DNA from: Lithodes maja
Lineage: Eukaryota > Arthropoda > Malacostraca > Decapoda > Lithodidae
DNA length: 64,000 bases
Direction of reading: 5' to 3'
NCBI GenBank assembly: GCA_037953745.1
Contig: JBAKBP010006597.1
Span: 1 to 64,000, forward strand
The notes beneath the pieces are model-generated. The model searched no databases. It worked only from the letters and a program-made list of their open reading frames with translations, and was not told where the DNA came from. The stretch's first letter is position 1, and every line of letters starts with the position of its first letter. The translations under genes and the position numbers were made by a program. Positions 1-8,978 of this stretch are shown here, in pieces.

Positions 1-405
1 GTATGGTCTGTTCCCACATCTTTCTTAGTCTGCACCTCTTTGTAGCTCCTTCCAAGTTCACGAACTTGCATCTTTCACCCATCCTCTCTACATGCCCAAA
101 CCATCCTAGCCTGCTAGTATGCATTTTATCACTGATACTCTTGATACCTAACCGTCTCAACTATTCACTAGATATCCTGTCTTGCAGTTTAGCCCCACAC
201 ATCTTCCTCACCATTCTCATCTTGTTATATTCCATTCTGTTGACATCATCCACTTTTACAGGCCACGTTGCTGAAGCATATGTCATTGCGCTTCTAATAC
301 ATGAAGCGTACACCTTTGCCTTTAAAGGGAGAGATAATCTTCTCATGGTTATCAATGGCAACAGTTTTCTGAACTTATCTCACCCACATCTAATGCTGGC
401 GATAG
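1..405 (-). pseudogene. LINE fragment, C-terminal region after the reverse transcriptase
   Basis: Read on the minus strand this encodes the region that follows the RT domain in a widespread group of arthropod non-LTR retrotransposons. Visible landmarks are LPLKAKVYASCIRSAMTYAS, the ATWPVK stretch and the MRMVRKMCG block followed by LQDRISSE. Just upstream of the first Met, at about 380, the frame continues with a TGA where a Trp is expected, so the copy is dead. It is cut by the window edge. The fragments at 3045-3230 and 54248-55480 belong to the same family. The clade (RTE-like or another) is unresolved. What is seen is the protein similarity; the family identity comes from memory of the motif order. 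Confidence 0.75.
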
Positions 406-989
406 CAACTAGTAAATAATATAGTAAGTCTACAAAGGCATATTGTTTTCAATTTGTTGTCCTCTTTGTAAGTAAATACAGAGAAAAAATTAACCGTATA
501 CAAAATATACTGTAATGATGTGTGTATGTGTAAGTGCTCACTTTGGGAAAGGAGGGTGATGGTGTGATTGGGTGAGTTCTAACCAACATCTACATGTTAA
601 TAATATGATACAATTGTAGTAAAATATAAATATATCATAATTGTTACTTAAATCAGTGTGTGGTAAATCATGCATGTTGCTTAAATCAACGACCGAATCA
701 ATTTCCAGATCACAATATAAACAATGTGGTAAATCCTTTGATTCGAGGTGATCAAGAGGTTTCTAACTTTGTGCCATTTCTCCATAATTATCTTATCTGA
801 ATAATAAATTAACATAAAAAAAGCTGGACCACCACATTTCTCAGCTGCACTACCATTACGAATTATTCGAGGTTCAGTTTAGTTCACCATTCACATGTTA
901 TAAATGTACAACTGGTGATATGGTTCCTGATACACATTCTATGGGAGATATAATACTTGGCCCTCACACGGGTTAATGTGTAAGGTTAA
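406..989. other. AT-rich stretch without recognised features
   Basis: No open frame, tRNA-like box or repeat that recurs elsewhere in the window was recognised here. It is AT-rich, with scattered short T and A runs. Confidence 0.4.
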
Positions 990-1625
990 TTAACCCGGGA
1001 AGCATGCGCCATTGTTTTTTTAAAGTAACCGCCATGCGAACGTATTGAGGCTCATTCCCAACGAAAATTGTCCGATAAATATCGATGTTACTTATTCATA
1101 TGCGCTTATTTTACGTTTAACATGAAGATATTAACATGTAACAGCAATAAAACAAGTGGGAATAGTATTTAGGGGGTGAAAAAGACGAAGTATTGCTGAC
1201 CGGTTCATTCATGAGAGGAGAGCCGGGGCGGCGCACACCCTCCCCCTCTCACCTATCGATCGACACTGATGTCTTGCAAGTGAAGTCTCTCTCTTGCTAC
1301 GATCTCTATATGCCTCCTCTTCGACCTTGAAACCGGGTGGGGGATGATTGCGTGGAAAATAAACCGATAAACAAGGGATTAAGAGGAAACATAGGTGATA
1401 ATTCAAGGGGGGGGGGAGGGGGGAAAAAAGGGGGGGGGGTTTGGACACATGTGGAGGAATGATAGGAGGTATGGAGGGGAATTATCTCACTTAATCACAT
1501 ATTCCTTTGTTTTGAGTGCCACTGGGGTCTTTTAAAAGGCTTTTTTTTTTTGGCCTTGGATCTTGAGTTCTGTCGCCTTCACCCAGTAAAACCTCTTAAG
1601 AGTCTCCTAACCATTCTCGAGTTAA
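990..1625. mobile_element. TTAA-flanked MITE, CCCGGGAA-end family, copy 1
   Basis: The left end is TTAA followed by CCCGGGA (990-1000). The right end is TCTCGAG then TTAA (1615-1625), a decayed inverted copy of the left. The last 220 bp (about 1405-1625) closely match 14545-14766, including the G-rich run, the ACACATGTGGAGGA stretch, GGCCTTGGATCTT and AACCTCTTAAGA. TTAA target duplication with CCC/GGG ends is the signature of piggyBac-type elements, so a non-autonomous member is the likely identity. It has no coding capacity. The middle (1000-1400) is not shared with the second copy. That could mean an internal deletion in copy 2 or an insertion here. Confidence 0.55.
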
Positions 1626-2048
1626 GAGGCATAGAACATAAGCAAAAACTAAAGCATAATTTGTAATGCTGCAATTTAATGCAAGCAATCAGGCTTAAGC
1701 GACCCTACACCATGGATAGAAACAAGCTAGATAATCGAGTGAGTTGCCACGTCATATGGAAGCATTAAAGGCAATTCATTCGCTTCCACCTCCTCTTGAG
1801 GATTACAACATCTACCAAGGTAAACAAGGAAAACAAGGCAAGCTAAATACTGACCAATGCTGACAATGGGCACAATCTTATCAGTTTACTATTCTGTATG
1901 TTACCTGGATCATCTGCCTGAAAGAGAAGATAAGCAACTATTATTGTGGATAAGAGTGGCACAGATAATACACTGACATGGAATAGTCAGATGACCAACA
2001 CCACCACATGCATACTTTACAACGAACACAAAGGTGCATACACCCATT
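1626..2048. other. Unclassified intergenic stretch
   Basis: No supported gene or repeat was seen between the TTAA element and the GA microsatellite. Confidence 0.4.

Positions 2049-2105
<57 letters not shown>
2049..2105 (+). repeat. (GA)n microsatellite
   Basis: An uninterrupted GA dinucleotide run of about 28 units. The Arg-Glu repeat protein that can be read through it is an artefact of the repeat. Confidence 0.95.
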
Positions 2106-2107
<2 letters not shown>

Positions 2108-2429
2108 AAATCGAGCAATGTACTGTACTTAATGCAGGGCATTGTTTAGGTTTATCGTCCATTTCACTCATTATCCTCTTTATAGAAGACGGATAGGGAA
2201 AGGAGTAGCCTCAGACTAGGTAGCCTAAGATGAAGCTTGATATCCATAATTCAAATGAACACCACACACTCCTCTGTAGCCTTTTGTTCTTAAATCTAAC
2301 AACAACATTGTGTTGAAGATATTGTTTTTTGCGTTTTTGGGGAGGTTGAGCAATGTCAACGAAGCATGTAGGGGTTGATTGAATGTCACAAGCGAGTGTC
2401 CCTTCCTTGACTGTAAACAGACCATTTAT
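2106..2429. other. Unclassified stretch
   Basis: A short minus-strand open frame lies here, downstream of the Jockey endonuclease fragment. It shows no motif I could tie to the LINE and I do not annotate it. Confidence 0.35.
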
Positions 2430-3040
2430 TTAGATACAAACTAAAGTTGTGTGGGTGAGTCTCATTCTCTCCAGATGTCCCTCAACGGCACCTTGTTGAC
2501 CAGATTCGTCAATGAAAATATGAGATGAGAGCAATTGGTGGTGGTGAACATTGACAACGCCCAAGATGGAAATTTGAGAGAAGGGAGAGATGGATAGAAT
2601 GTGTTCCACTTTAGAGGTAAGATAGTCAAAGAGTTTTGGATTGTTAGTAGAATAAGGGAAGAGATAAATAGCACATGTTTTTAAATTGAGAGTGACTAGA
2701 TAGCTTAAGCCAGAGAGTTGATAATTCATTAGAACATATGTTGGGAACTCAAGAACAAGTATGATTATTGCGCTCTCCCACACAACATCCACGTTGTCTT
2801 GACACTAACTCATGATAGAGATAGTAGGAGACTACAGAGAAGAGTTTGCTGTCAGTTGCCTCAGACAACTGGGATTCAGTGAGGAAAAGAAGATCAGGTT
2901 TGACAGAGGAGAGATGATGTTCCATAGAGTGACAGTTAGAGGAAAGGCCACAAATGTTGCGGAATGTGATAGTGAGAATACTAGTTTAGGGTCCAGGACA
3001 TTTCGTAAAGACGCTACCAGTAAGGGTAATTTTTTTTGGG
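2430..3040 (-). pseudogene. Jockey-like LINE, AP-endonuclease domain fragment
   Basis: On the minus strand, starting near 3040, the reading gives NICGLSSNCHSMEHHLSS and then KPDLLFLTESQLSEATDSKL. This is the N-terminal part of the AP endonuclease found in Jockey-like elements of arthropods. The second half (2792-2430) carries YSTNNPKLFDYLTSKVEH and then ISILGVVNVHHH, where active elements normally have GDFN. The catalytic Asp of that motif has been replaced. The two halves are in different frames, with a break near 2795-2810. Only about 200 of roughly 900 ORF2 residues remain and no RT lies nearby. Other fragments that look like the same family are at 7235-7440, 16690-16880 and 57560-58410. 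Confidence 0.75.
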
Positions 3041-3044
3041 CCTG

Positions 3045-3230
3045 CTTGTACGCATCTCATCACTGATACTCTTGATACCAAACTGTCTCCTCAACTCTTC
3101 ACAGTCACTAGATATCCTATCTTGTAGTTTGGCCTCACACATCCATATCACCATTCCCATCTCATTATGTTCCCTTCTGTTGATATCATCCACTTTGACG
3201 GGCCACGTAATCTAAAGCATATGTTATTAC
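3045..3230 (-). pseudogene. LINE fragment, second copy of the 1-405 family
   Basis: The nucleotides align with 125-290. Both contain TCACTGATACTCTTGATACC, the TAGATATCCT-TCTTG block and CATCCACTTT-ACGGGCCACGT. It therefore derives from the same LINE C-terminal region on the same strand. It joins the Jockey endonuclease fragment directly, so two unrelated LINE pieces are fused here. No open frame survives. Confidence 0.7.
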
Positions 3231-3244
3231 ATATGTCTCCCATC

Positions 3245-3322
3245 TTGCCTGAGTGGGGGATTGAACTCAGGTCTCCCAGGTGGAAGACTAAGACGCTCTC
3301 TATTACACTACCGAGCCGGTAC
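3245..3322 (-). mobile_element. tRNA-derived SINE head
   Basis: The reverse complement reads GGCTCGGTAGTGTAATAGAG (box A-like), then a CTTCCACCTGGGAG anticodon-arm-like hairpin, then GAGTTCAATCCC (box B-like). Spacing between the boxes fits a tRNA. The stems are imperfect and no proper CCA-compatible acceptor is visible, so I read this as a tRNA-derived SINE head and not as a functional tRNA gene. Confidence 0.55.
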
Positions 3323-3560
3323 ACACTCTTGCTGCCTCACATAAAGCTACATGCGCTATATATAATTGAATTATATTTCTTTCCTATTTTCTGAAGCGTG
3401 AGTGTGGATTCCCTGCCTTCAGTAAATTTTCCACAAAAACACAGAACAATAGGTAGTGAAGACATTTACTGAACGTAAATATATACCGGTATGGATAATC
3501 ATTACTAATTACAAATATTTATTTCAAGCGGCAATTAAATTCATGCATCACATTAACTTT

Positions 3561-3637
3561 ATTATTTGGATATACAGTATATATTATGCCTTATATCATT
3601 ATTTGGATATACAGTATATATTATGCCTTATATCATT
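3561..3637. repeat. 37-bp direct tandem duplication
   Basis: Two essentially identical 37-bp copies, each containing ATTTGGATATACAGTATA and ATTATGCCTTATATC. The TATACAGTATATA core is itself palindromic. Confidence 0.85.
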
Positions 3638-3649
3638 ATTTTCCATTAT

Positions 3650-4370
3650 TTTTGGTATAACTAGTTAAGGAAATTACATCATACAATTTTCATTATCCTC
3701 ATCACATAAATCAATAACCATTCATTAACTCACTTGATGTTGGTGATTGGTAGTAATGGTTGCAGTATTGGAGATGGTTGCAGTGTTGGAGATAGCAGTA
3801 CTGTTGTTGTTGGTGTAGGTACTGTTAGTGGTGATGGTGGTGGTGGAAGGCAGCAATAGCAACAGTAGCAGTAGGAACAGGGGTGATAGTGGTGACAGAA
3901 AACTCCTTAACAGAGTCATCTTCAACAGTCGGATATTTAGCCACACTTGACCTCGAGTTGTGAGCACTGAGTGACAGTTTTAATTAATGTTACCCTGTAA
4001 ACCTCTTCAGGTTACGATAACGCCTTTATCATTGTTTTCTGGCTATCAATAGATTAAATCATGCAGGATAGACAGTGCCATTTGAAGCCATTGTAATACA
4101 TACTATTATGATATAGTTTTTGACTGCCATGTGTACTTATAAATAGCCTACAGAACGGTATAATAGCCAGAGCAAAGTAAATACAGACATCCTCTTATAC
4201 TGATAGGGTTAACCAGTATCATACACCGAGCATCAATGATGTACAGATGACTTTATGTTTATACATAGACGTAATAGAATGGTTCGAACTATGTTATGGA
4301 AATTGAGAATATGTATGCCTTTAGGTACCCAAATTAAGTTTTCAACAATAGTTAGTACCCTTAAGTTAAC
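3650..4370. other. Unclassified stretch with a trinucleotide-rich patch
   Basis: The segment 3725-3860 is a degenerate GGT/GTT/GTA-rich low-complexity patch, readable on the minus strand as a Thr/Asn-rich peptide. The rest is AT-rich. No gene is supported. Confidence 0.4.
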
Positions 4371-4374
4371 TATT

Positions 4375-4545
4375 AACTCATTTCGTTCTTAACACCAGTA
4401 ACTCTCAGTGAAATTAATGAAAGCATATGATCCTCCGGGGATTCAAATCCAGGACAGGACGTGTAGAACTTACACGCTTTAACCATTATACCAACAAGAC
4501 AGTTAGATTGATTACATGACTACCATTAATATTATTTTTTCGATT
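4375..4545 (-). mobile_element. tRNA-derived SINE, family S, copy 1
   Basis: The reverse complement contains TTGGTATAATGGTTAAAG (box A) and, about 35 nt on, GGATTTGAATCCCCGGAG (box B). Two further copies at 4690-4852 and 47565-47727 share these boxes, and also share the flanking TCGTTCTTAACACCA-TAACTCTCA block and the ACATGACTAC-ATTAA tail. The shared unit is therefore about 165 bp long and more than a bare tRNA pseudogene. Confidence 0.7.
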
Positions 4546-4689
4546 AGTGAATATCAATATATTCATGCACTCAGACTCAACTGCACTATGAATAGCGTAA
4601 TGTTTATGTAAGAAAGGTATGAACAAGGAATTGGGGGCACAGTTCACTAAAGATGGGACCTCGCAAATTAATGATTTCTTTACCTATAG

Positions 4690-4852
4690 GTATTAACTAA
4701 TATCGTTCTTAACACCAATAACTCTCAATTAAATTAGTGAATATCCTCCGGATATTCGAACCCAGGACACTACATACAGAACGTACACGCTTTAACCATA
4801 ATACCACCAAGACAGTTCAAGATTAAGTACATGACTGTTTTTTCGATGTTTT
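4690..4852 (-). mobile_element. tRNA-derived SINE, family S, copy 2
   Basis: Same structure as the copy 300 bp upstream. It has a TCGTTCTTAACACCAATAAC block, box B as GGGTTCGAATATCCGGAGG in reverse complement, box A as TTGGTGGTATTATGGTTAAA, and a shared ACATGACTGTTTTTTCGAT tail. Both copies are in the same orientation, as is the copy near 47.6 kb. Confidence 0.7.
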
Positions 4853-4854
4853 AT

Positions 4855-5073
4855 TCCTGGCGAGCTATAGTGAACATGTAATTTTGGAAATCTAGTAAAT
4901 TTTTCTACCGAAAAATTTACACATTCATCTAGAAGGGAGATCTAATGGATGTTTTTTTTTCTCAGTTTGATGAAGGTCTATGGAGGAAAATAAGAAACAC
5001 GATAAATAAATGAAAAAAAATAAAATACAAAATAAATAAATAGATAGATAAATAAAGAACCATCTCCCCTTAA
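4855..5073 (+). mobile_element. TTAA-flanked structured MITE (GGGGAGATGG family), truncated
   Basis: It carries the family hallmarks in order: CTGGCGAGC-ATAG, the hairpin TTTTTCTACCGAAAAATTT, TCTAGAAGGGAGATCTAATGG, TTTGATGAAGGTCTATGGAGG and an A-rich tail ending CCATCTCCCC then TTAA (5070-5073). The terminal CCATCTCCCC is the exact inverse of the GGGGAGATGG start seen at 37039, which defines the family's terminal inverted repeat. The left part is missing here. Confidence 0.65.
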
Positions 5074-5460
5074 GGTCGCAAAGGAGGGCACGAGAGGAAG
5101 GACACCCACTGTTTATGGGAATGGTAGAGACTAAAGCTTAAACACTGGGAGAACCCATACTGGGACATTAAGGTTGGGTCTTTAGTGTAGGGTTTGGTTT
5201 TAGAGCCAGATCCATAAGATGAAACCTCTATATGAGGGCGCATTGGTGGCCTGACCCCATTAGAATTCCAAAGTATAGGAGTGGCTAGCGAGATGTACTT
5301 AAAATGTTAATTATTCTATAGTCGAATCTCAACCTAAATGTTTCGTACACAAAACCGTTTGTAGTCAAACTATTTAGTACAGAATCAGCCCTCTGGCCGA
5401 GCCAAAGTTTTTTCTTATTCAAGACAATTATTCTGTATTTTTTCATGCCCAATAGGCCTA
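5074..5460. other. Unclassified stretch
   Basis: Moderately GC-balanced sequence without an open frame or recognised repeat. Confidence 0.35.
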
Positions 5461-5469
5461 CTCTCTTAT

Positions 5470-5483
5470 CCTGTTATTCAACA

Positions 5484-5539
<56 letters not shown>

Positions 5540-5556
5540 GAATGTTGAATAACAGG
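5470..5556. repeat. TA-centred palindrome with 19-bp arms
   Basis: The left arm CCTGTTATTCAACATTCAT (5470-5488) is repeated in perfect inverse at 5538-5556. The centre is an uninterrupted AT dinucleotide run of about 45 bp. The layout (unique inverted arms around a TA run) matches the host palindrome at 17158-18433, although the arm sequences differ. Confidence 0.9.
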
Positions 5557-5559
5557 GTA

Positions 5560-6004
5560 TTTGGTCTCACTACGGTTCACAGTGTAGGCTATACTAAAAT
5601 CTTTCCCAAATCATAATTATTGAGGCCAATAATTTAATCACTAACTATCTGGCAAACTCTTAACCTGCTTCAGCTGATTAAGTCGTTGCATGTTGTATAC
5701 AATGACCAGCCTTCAGCTACCAATGTTTCATTTCTTTCTTAGACGACCATGCAATTTCATATCTGACTTTCTGTTCAATTTACTGTAGTTTAAAATGACT
5801 CTGAACCTTAGTTTGATTTAACTTTTTGCTCGAAAAGGCACAGTACCAAAAGATAAATACAAATTGCTGTCAATTATCTTAAGGTTAATGTCACTTTACT
5901 AACTTAAGATAACCATTCAGTGCAGGGTCAAATATATCAAAAAAATCGTTTACTTTAACGAGATTATATACCTGTAGTAAGTTAGAATAATATATTCATA
6001 TACA

Positions 6005-6039
<35 letters not shown>

Positions 6040-6420
6040 TGTTAGTGACAATCTGTCTTATTTAACGATTCTAGTAATATTTTTGAAAGGTGACATTCCT
6101 ACAAACATTTACTGTACAGTATATTGTCGATACCATGTTAAATTAGGATGTCGTTCAAGCGAAACCATTATCACACCTTATCATCAAGGATATTATGCCA
6201 AGATAAGACAAATATACATTGTCACCAGGCACTGATAATGGCTTTGTGATAAGAATGTAAAGTAAGTTTGTATTAAACCATTAAAAAGAGGGCCATGCCA
6301 AAGTTGAATAAGATTGTATGATTTTAGCCAAATTGAAATAGGAAAAGTTCTGTTGTATTATCAGTCGTAGGAAGTAATATGGAGGTGTATAATTTAACAA
6401 ATTTCATAAACAAAATTGTG
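5560..6420. other. Unclassified AT-rich stretch with a short GA run
   Basis: A GA dinucleotide run lies at 6008-6035. Nothing else was recognised. Confidence 0.4.
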
Positions 6421-6660
6421 ATGGGTTATGTGTGAGCTCATTTGATAGTGTCTCTGCTTCTCATCCTACACACTCACGTTCAATCTCCGCTCAGGTTGAA
6501 AAGCTTTTCTGGGATATAGCCGGTGGTTATCGTCTCCCCTTGAGCAAAGGAGATGGGTAATGGTCTCTGGTTGATTAAAGAACGTCAAGCGTTTGTGAAT
6601 CCTGGAATGAGATACGGGCGCTATATAAGTAATCAGACGCTTATTGTCATTATTAATATT
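6421..6660 (+). mobile_element. tRNA-derived SINE with 3' body
   Basis: The head contains GTGAGCTCATTTGATAGTG (box A-like) and ACGTTCAATCTCCGCTCAGG (box B-like), 30-40 nt apart. The body runs through GGTTATCGTCTCCCCTTGAG, AACGTCAAGCGTTTGTGAAT and GGGCGCTATATAAGTAATCA into an ATTATTAATATT tail. The head-body-tail layout and A/T-rich end fit a tRNA-derived SINE. It is seen only once in full in this window. Confidence 0.6.
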
Positions 6661-7169
6661 AAGTTTGTGTCATTTGCCATTTCTGAACTTAATTATTTAG
6701 AGGATTTCGATTGTTCTATATTCTGAAAAAAGGTGTAGGTATGTGCATTATCTCTTAAATAATACCCTTACGGAATATTTCATTTACAGTATTGTAAGTA
6801 GCTGGCGCTACACTAATACCTTGACAGTTCTACCAACCTGAACGGTCCTACATCATGTTAACTTTTTGATAATGACAACAATATAATACTAAATAGATCT
6901 AGAACATGGAATATTAACTTACTCTCACATTCACCATTGAAAGACCGGGGGCAGTTGCGCATCCCTGCCTAATAAACACCTGGCATTTATTGCACGTTGT
7001 TCCTGTAATTATGAAAAGCAAAAACCAAACACGATGTGTCACTATTTTGTGAATCTAAGTATATGATTGGTGCACATATACAGTGGCTAATGACATGGGA
7101 ATTGAACACAATGTTCTGAAAACACTCGTTCTCTGCTTTTACATCAAGCAATGCCGGTCGAGAAAAGTC
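6661..7169. other. Unclassified AT-rich stretch
   Basis: No gene or repeat recognised. Confidence 0.35.
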
Positions 7170-7235
7170 ACACACACTTCAAGTGGGATTGAATCCTGAT
7201 CCAAGTTATAAACAAGCAAATGTGCTACTAATCTT
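7170..7235 (-). mobile_element. tRNA-derived SINE fragment
   Basis: On the minus strand a box B-like GGATTCAATCCCAC lies beside a segment containing AAGTTATAAACAAGCAAA on the plus strand. The piece at 8210-8270 has the same arrangement (GGGATCGGACTCAAGACCAAG, then ATCAACAAGCAAACC), so the two look like relics of one SINE family. Confidence 0.4.
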
Positions 7236-7440
7236 TCTTCCATTCAACAGCTGAGCTATGGAATTCTCTCCCTAAACCCATATTTACCTTATCCTACTTA
7301 AATTGCTTCAAACTCTGTGTCCAGGGATTTTGGCTTCAACATTCCTTGAATTTGGCTCTGTCACTCTTTTAGCTCTGAGGGAGGCACTCGTCACAGGCAG
7401 TTTTGCCTTTTGTCTCCCTTATCCACATATAAATCAAATA
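7235..7440 (+). pseudogene. Jockey-like LINE 3' end fragment
   Basis: It matches 58205-58410 nucleotide for nucleotide over most of its length: ATTCAACAGCTGAGCT-TGGAA, ACTTAAATTGCTTCAAACTC and TGAGGGAGGCACTCG-ACAGG. The coding part corresponds to the ORF2 C-terminus (AELWNSLPK followed by DLNCFKLCV), with an in-frame break where CGA/CAT codons became stops. The remainder is the shared 3' untranslated region. Confidence 0.75.
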
Positions 7441-7459
7441 TCATAATACACAAGCCATA

Positions 7460-8553
7460 TGCTGTATATGTTGTTACAGCCTGACAGACAACCACTGCCC
7501 AGAGGTCATTTGGGTTGTCTTACTGACTACTTGACATATATATGTTACATTCGAGGGAGGTGTAGAGGCAGCTCCCTGTAAATGGTAATGACAATAATTC
7601 TTATGTCAAGCAATGCCCCTTGGAAACACAAAATTATTAACATACACACCCACACACATACACTGGTAATTCTAAGTTCCCGGGTTCAAATCCCGATGTA
7701 TCAATGTGAAGATATTATATTTGGATGGAATTTTGTGCTGTACGAGTGTACGTGGTATCAGTACATTACCACAAAGCCCACCGACACACCATATGAAATA
7801 CCTTCGCTGTCTCCAATCCAATAAATTAGCATTATATGAATATTCCCATATTCAAAAACATGTTAATGGGTGCAGTGCCTAGTGAGTTAAGAGCTCAATA
7901 TGTGGCGTTTGGGAAAGAGAAGGTCCGAGACCATGAGTGAGACGGCGAGATAGTGGCGAAGCAGCACCGAGTAGTCAGGTGTTGCCTGAGGGCCACGAGG
8001 GACCAGCCAGGCGTCGTGGTCTACGATGGTAAGGCCACGAACGAGCTAGTTGAAGTGCTCAAACAATCTCAATGTTTCATTCACTGTCTGGAATAAGACC
8101 TCCTGGCTTCACTGTGTTGAGCCGTTGAATATGAAGGCTATAAGCCTATGACCGGAGGTAGAAGATGGATATAGACAAAAGAAAGGAAACGCACAGACAC
8201 ACACATATACCCTACTTGGGATCGGACTCAAGACCAAGTGATCAACAAGCAAACCCACTCCCAACAAAAGGTTTCTGCAACCTGGCAGACAACTGACGAC
8301 ACAGCAGGTAATATTTACACTCCGGCCCTACACCTCACTGGTAGGGTTTTATTTGTAGTTTTTGTTTGTTTTACCTGAGGAAATGTGCGGGATTTGTATA
8401 CATATTCTAATTTTCCTTCCAGATAGCTTCATAATTATATTTTTCACAATTTGACCATTTCACAATCCTTTCCCTTCATTTGTTTGCCATTGATTAATCC
8501 ATATTTCTTTCTCGCGTGTCTTCCTCCGCTTCTGCTCGCTCTCACTCGTCATC
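7460..8553. other. Unclassified stretch with two tRNA-like scraps
   Basis: A perfect box B-like sequence CCCGGGTTCAAATCCCG lies at about 7679-7695 on the plus strand, without a convincing box A upstream. A second tRNA-like scrap lies at 8210-8270 on the minus strand. The GC-richer segment 7900-8160 could be part of another repeat, but it does not recur here. No gene is supported. Confidence 0.4.
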
Positions 8554-8880
8554 AAGTCATCAAGGATCATCGTCTCAGGAATCGTCCCCCGGCTCGGTGT
8601 ACAGAGCCGATTTTACAACATAGCCACCAGCACAAATCGTTGTCTAGCAAACCTCTGCAGGAAGGAGAACGTGGGATTCGTCGACACCTGGGACAATTTC
8701 TACTACGATGACTATTTGTTTTCGGACGATGGAGTTCATCTGAACCAGGTGGGAGCAGCACGTTTTGGGCGTCTTCTCAACGATGCGGTGAAGGATTTTC
8801 GGAGAAGAAATCGACTCAGCACAGGACAACCAGGAAGGAGGACCGAAGACAGCGAGGACGGCAACCTACAAAGGAATTAA
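8554..8880 (+). pseudogene. CR1-1 copy A ORF1, C-terminal third (esterase end)
   Basis: It encodes the end of the ORF1 esterase domain: IIVSGIVPRLG is disrupted, followed by a clean stretch with RKENVGFVDTWDNFYYDD and the Asp-His pair of the catalytic triad in DDGVHLNQVG. It stops with TAA at 8878-8880. The Ser-containing GDS motif and the N-terminal finger are missing because of 5' truncation. Relative to copy B, frame breaks precede the region at about 8640. The peptide from 8671 onward is otherwise identical to copy B, so truncation and not long decay explains the loss. Confidence 0.85.
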
Positions 8881-8978
8881 ATACTAATCCGTCAAGAACC
8901 GCGAATTTGGATAAATCTCCACCAACACGACCCAAATTCAAAACCGTCAGGGATAACGACCGAGGACCGAGGACAGCC

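Noticed and set aside
3245..3322. Possible functional tRNA genes here and at 4425-4500, 4745-4825 and 47630-47700
   Set aside because: Boxes A and B are present, but stems do not pair well, no convincing acceptor stem exists and longer flanks are shared between copies, so these are SINE heads.
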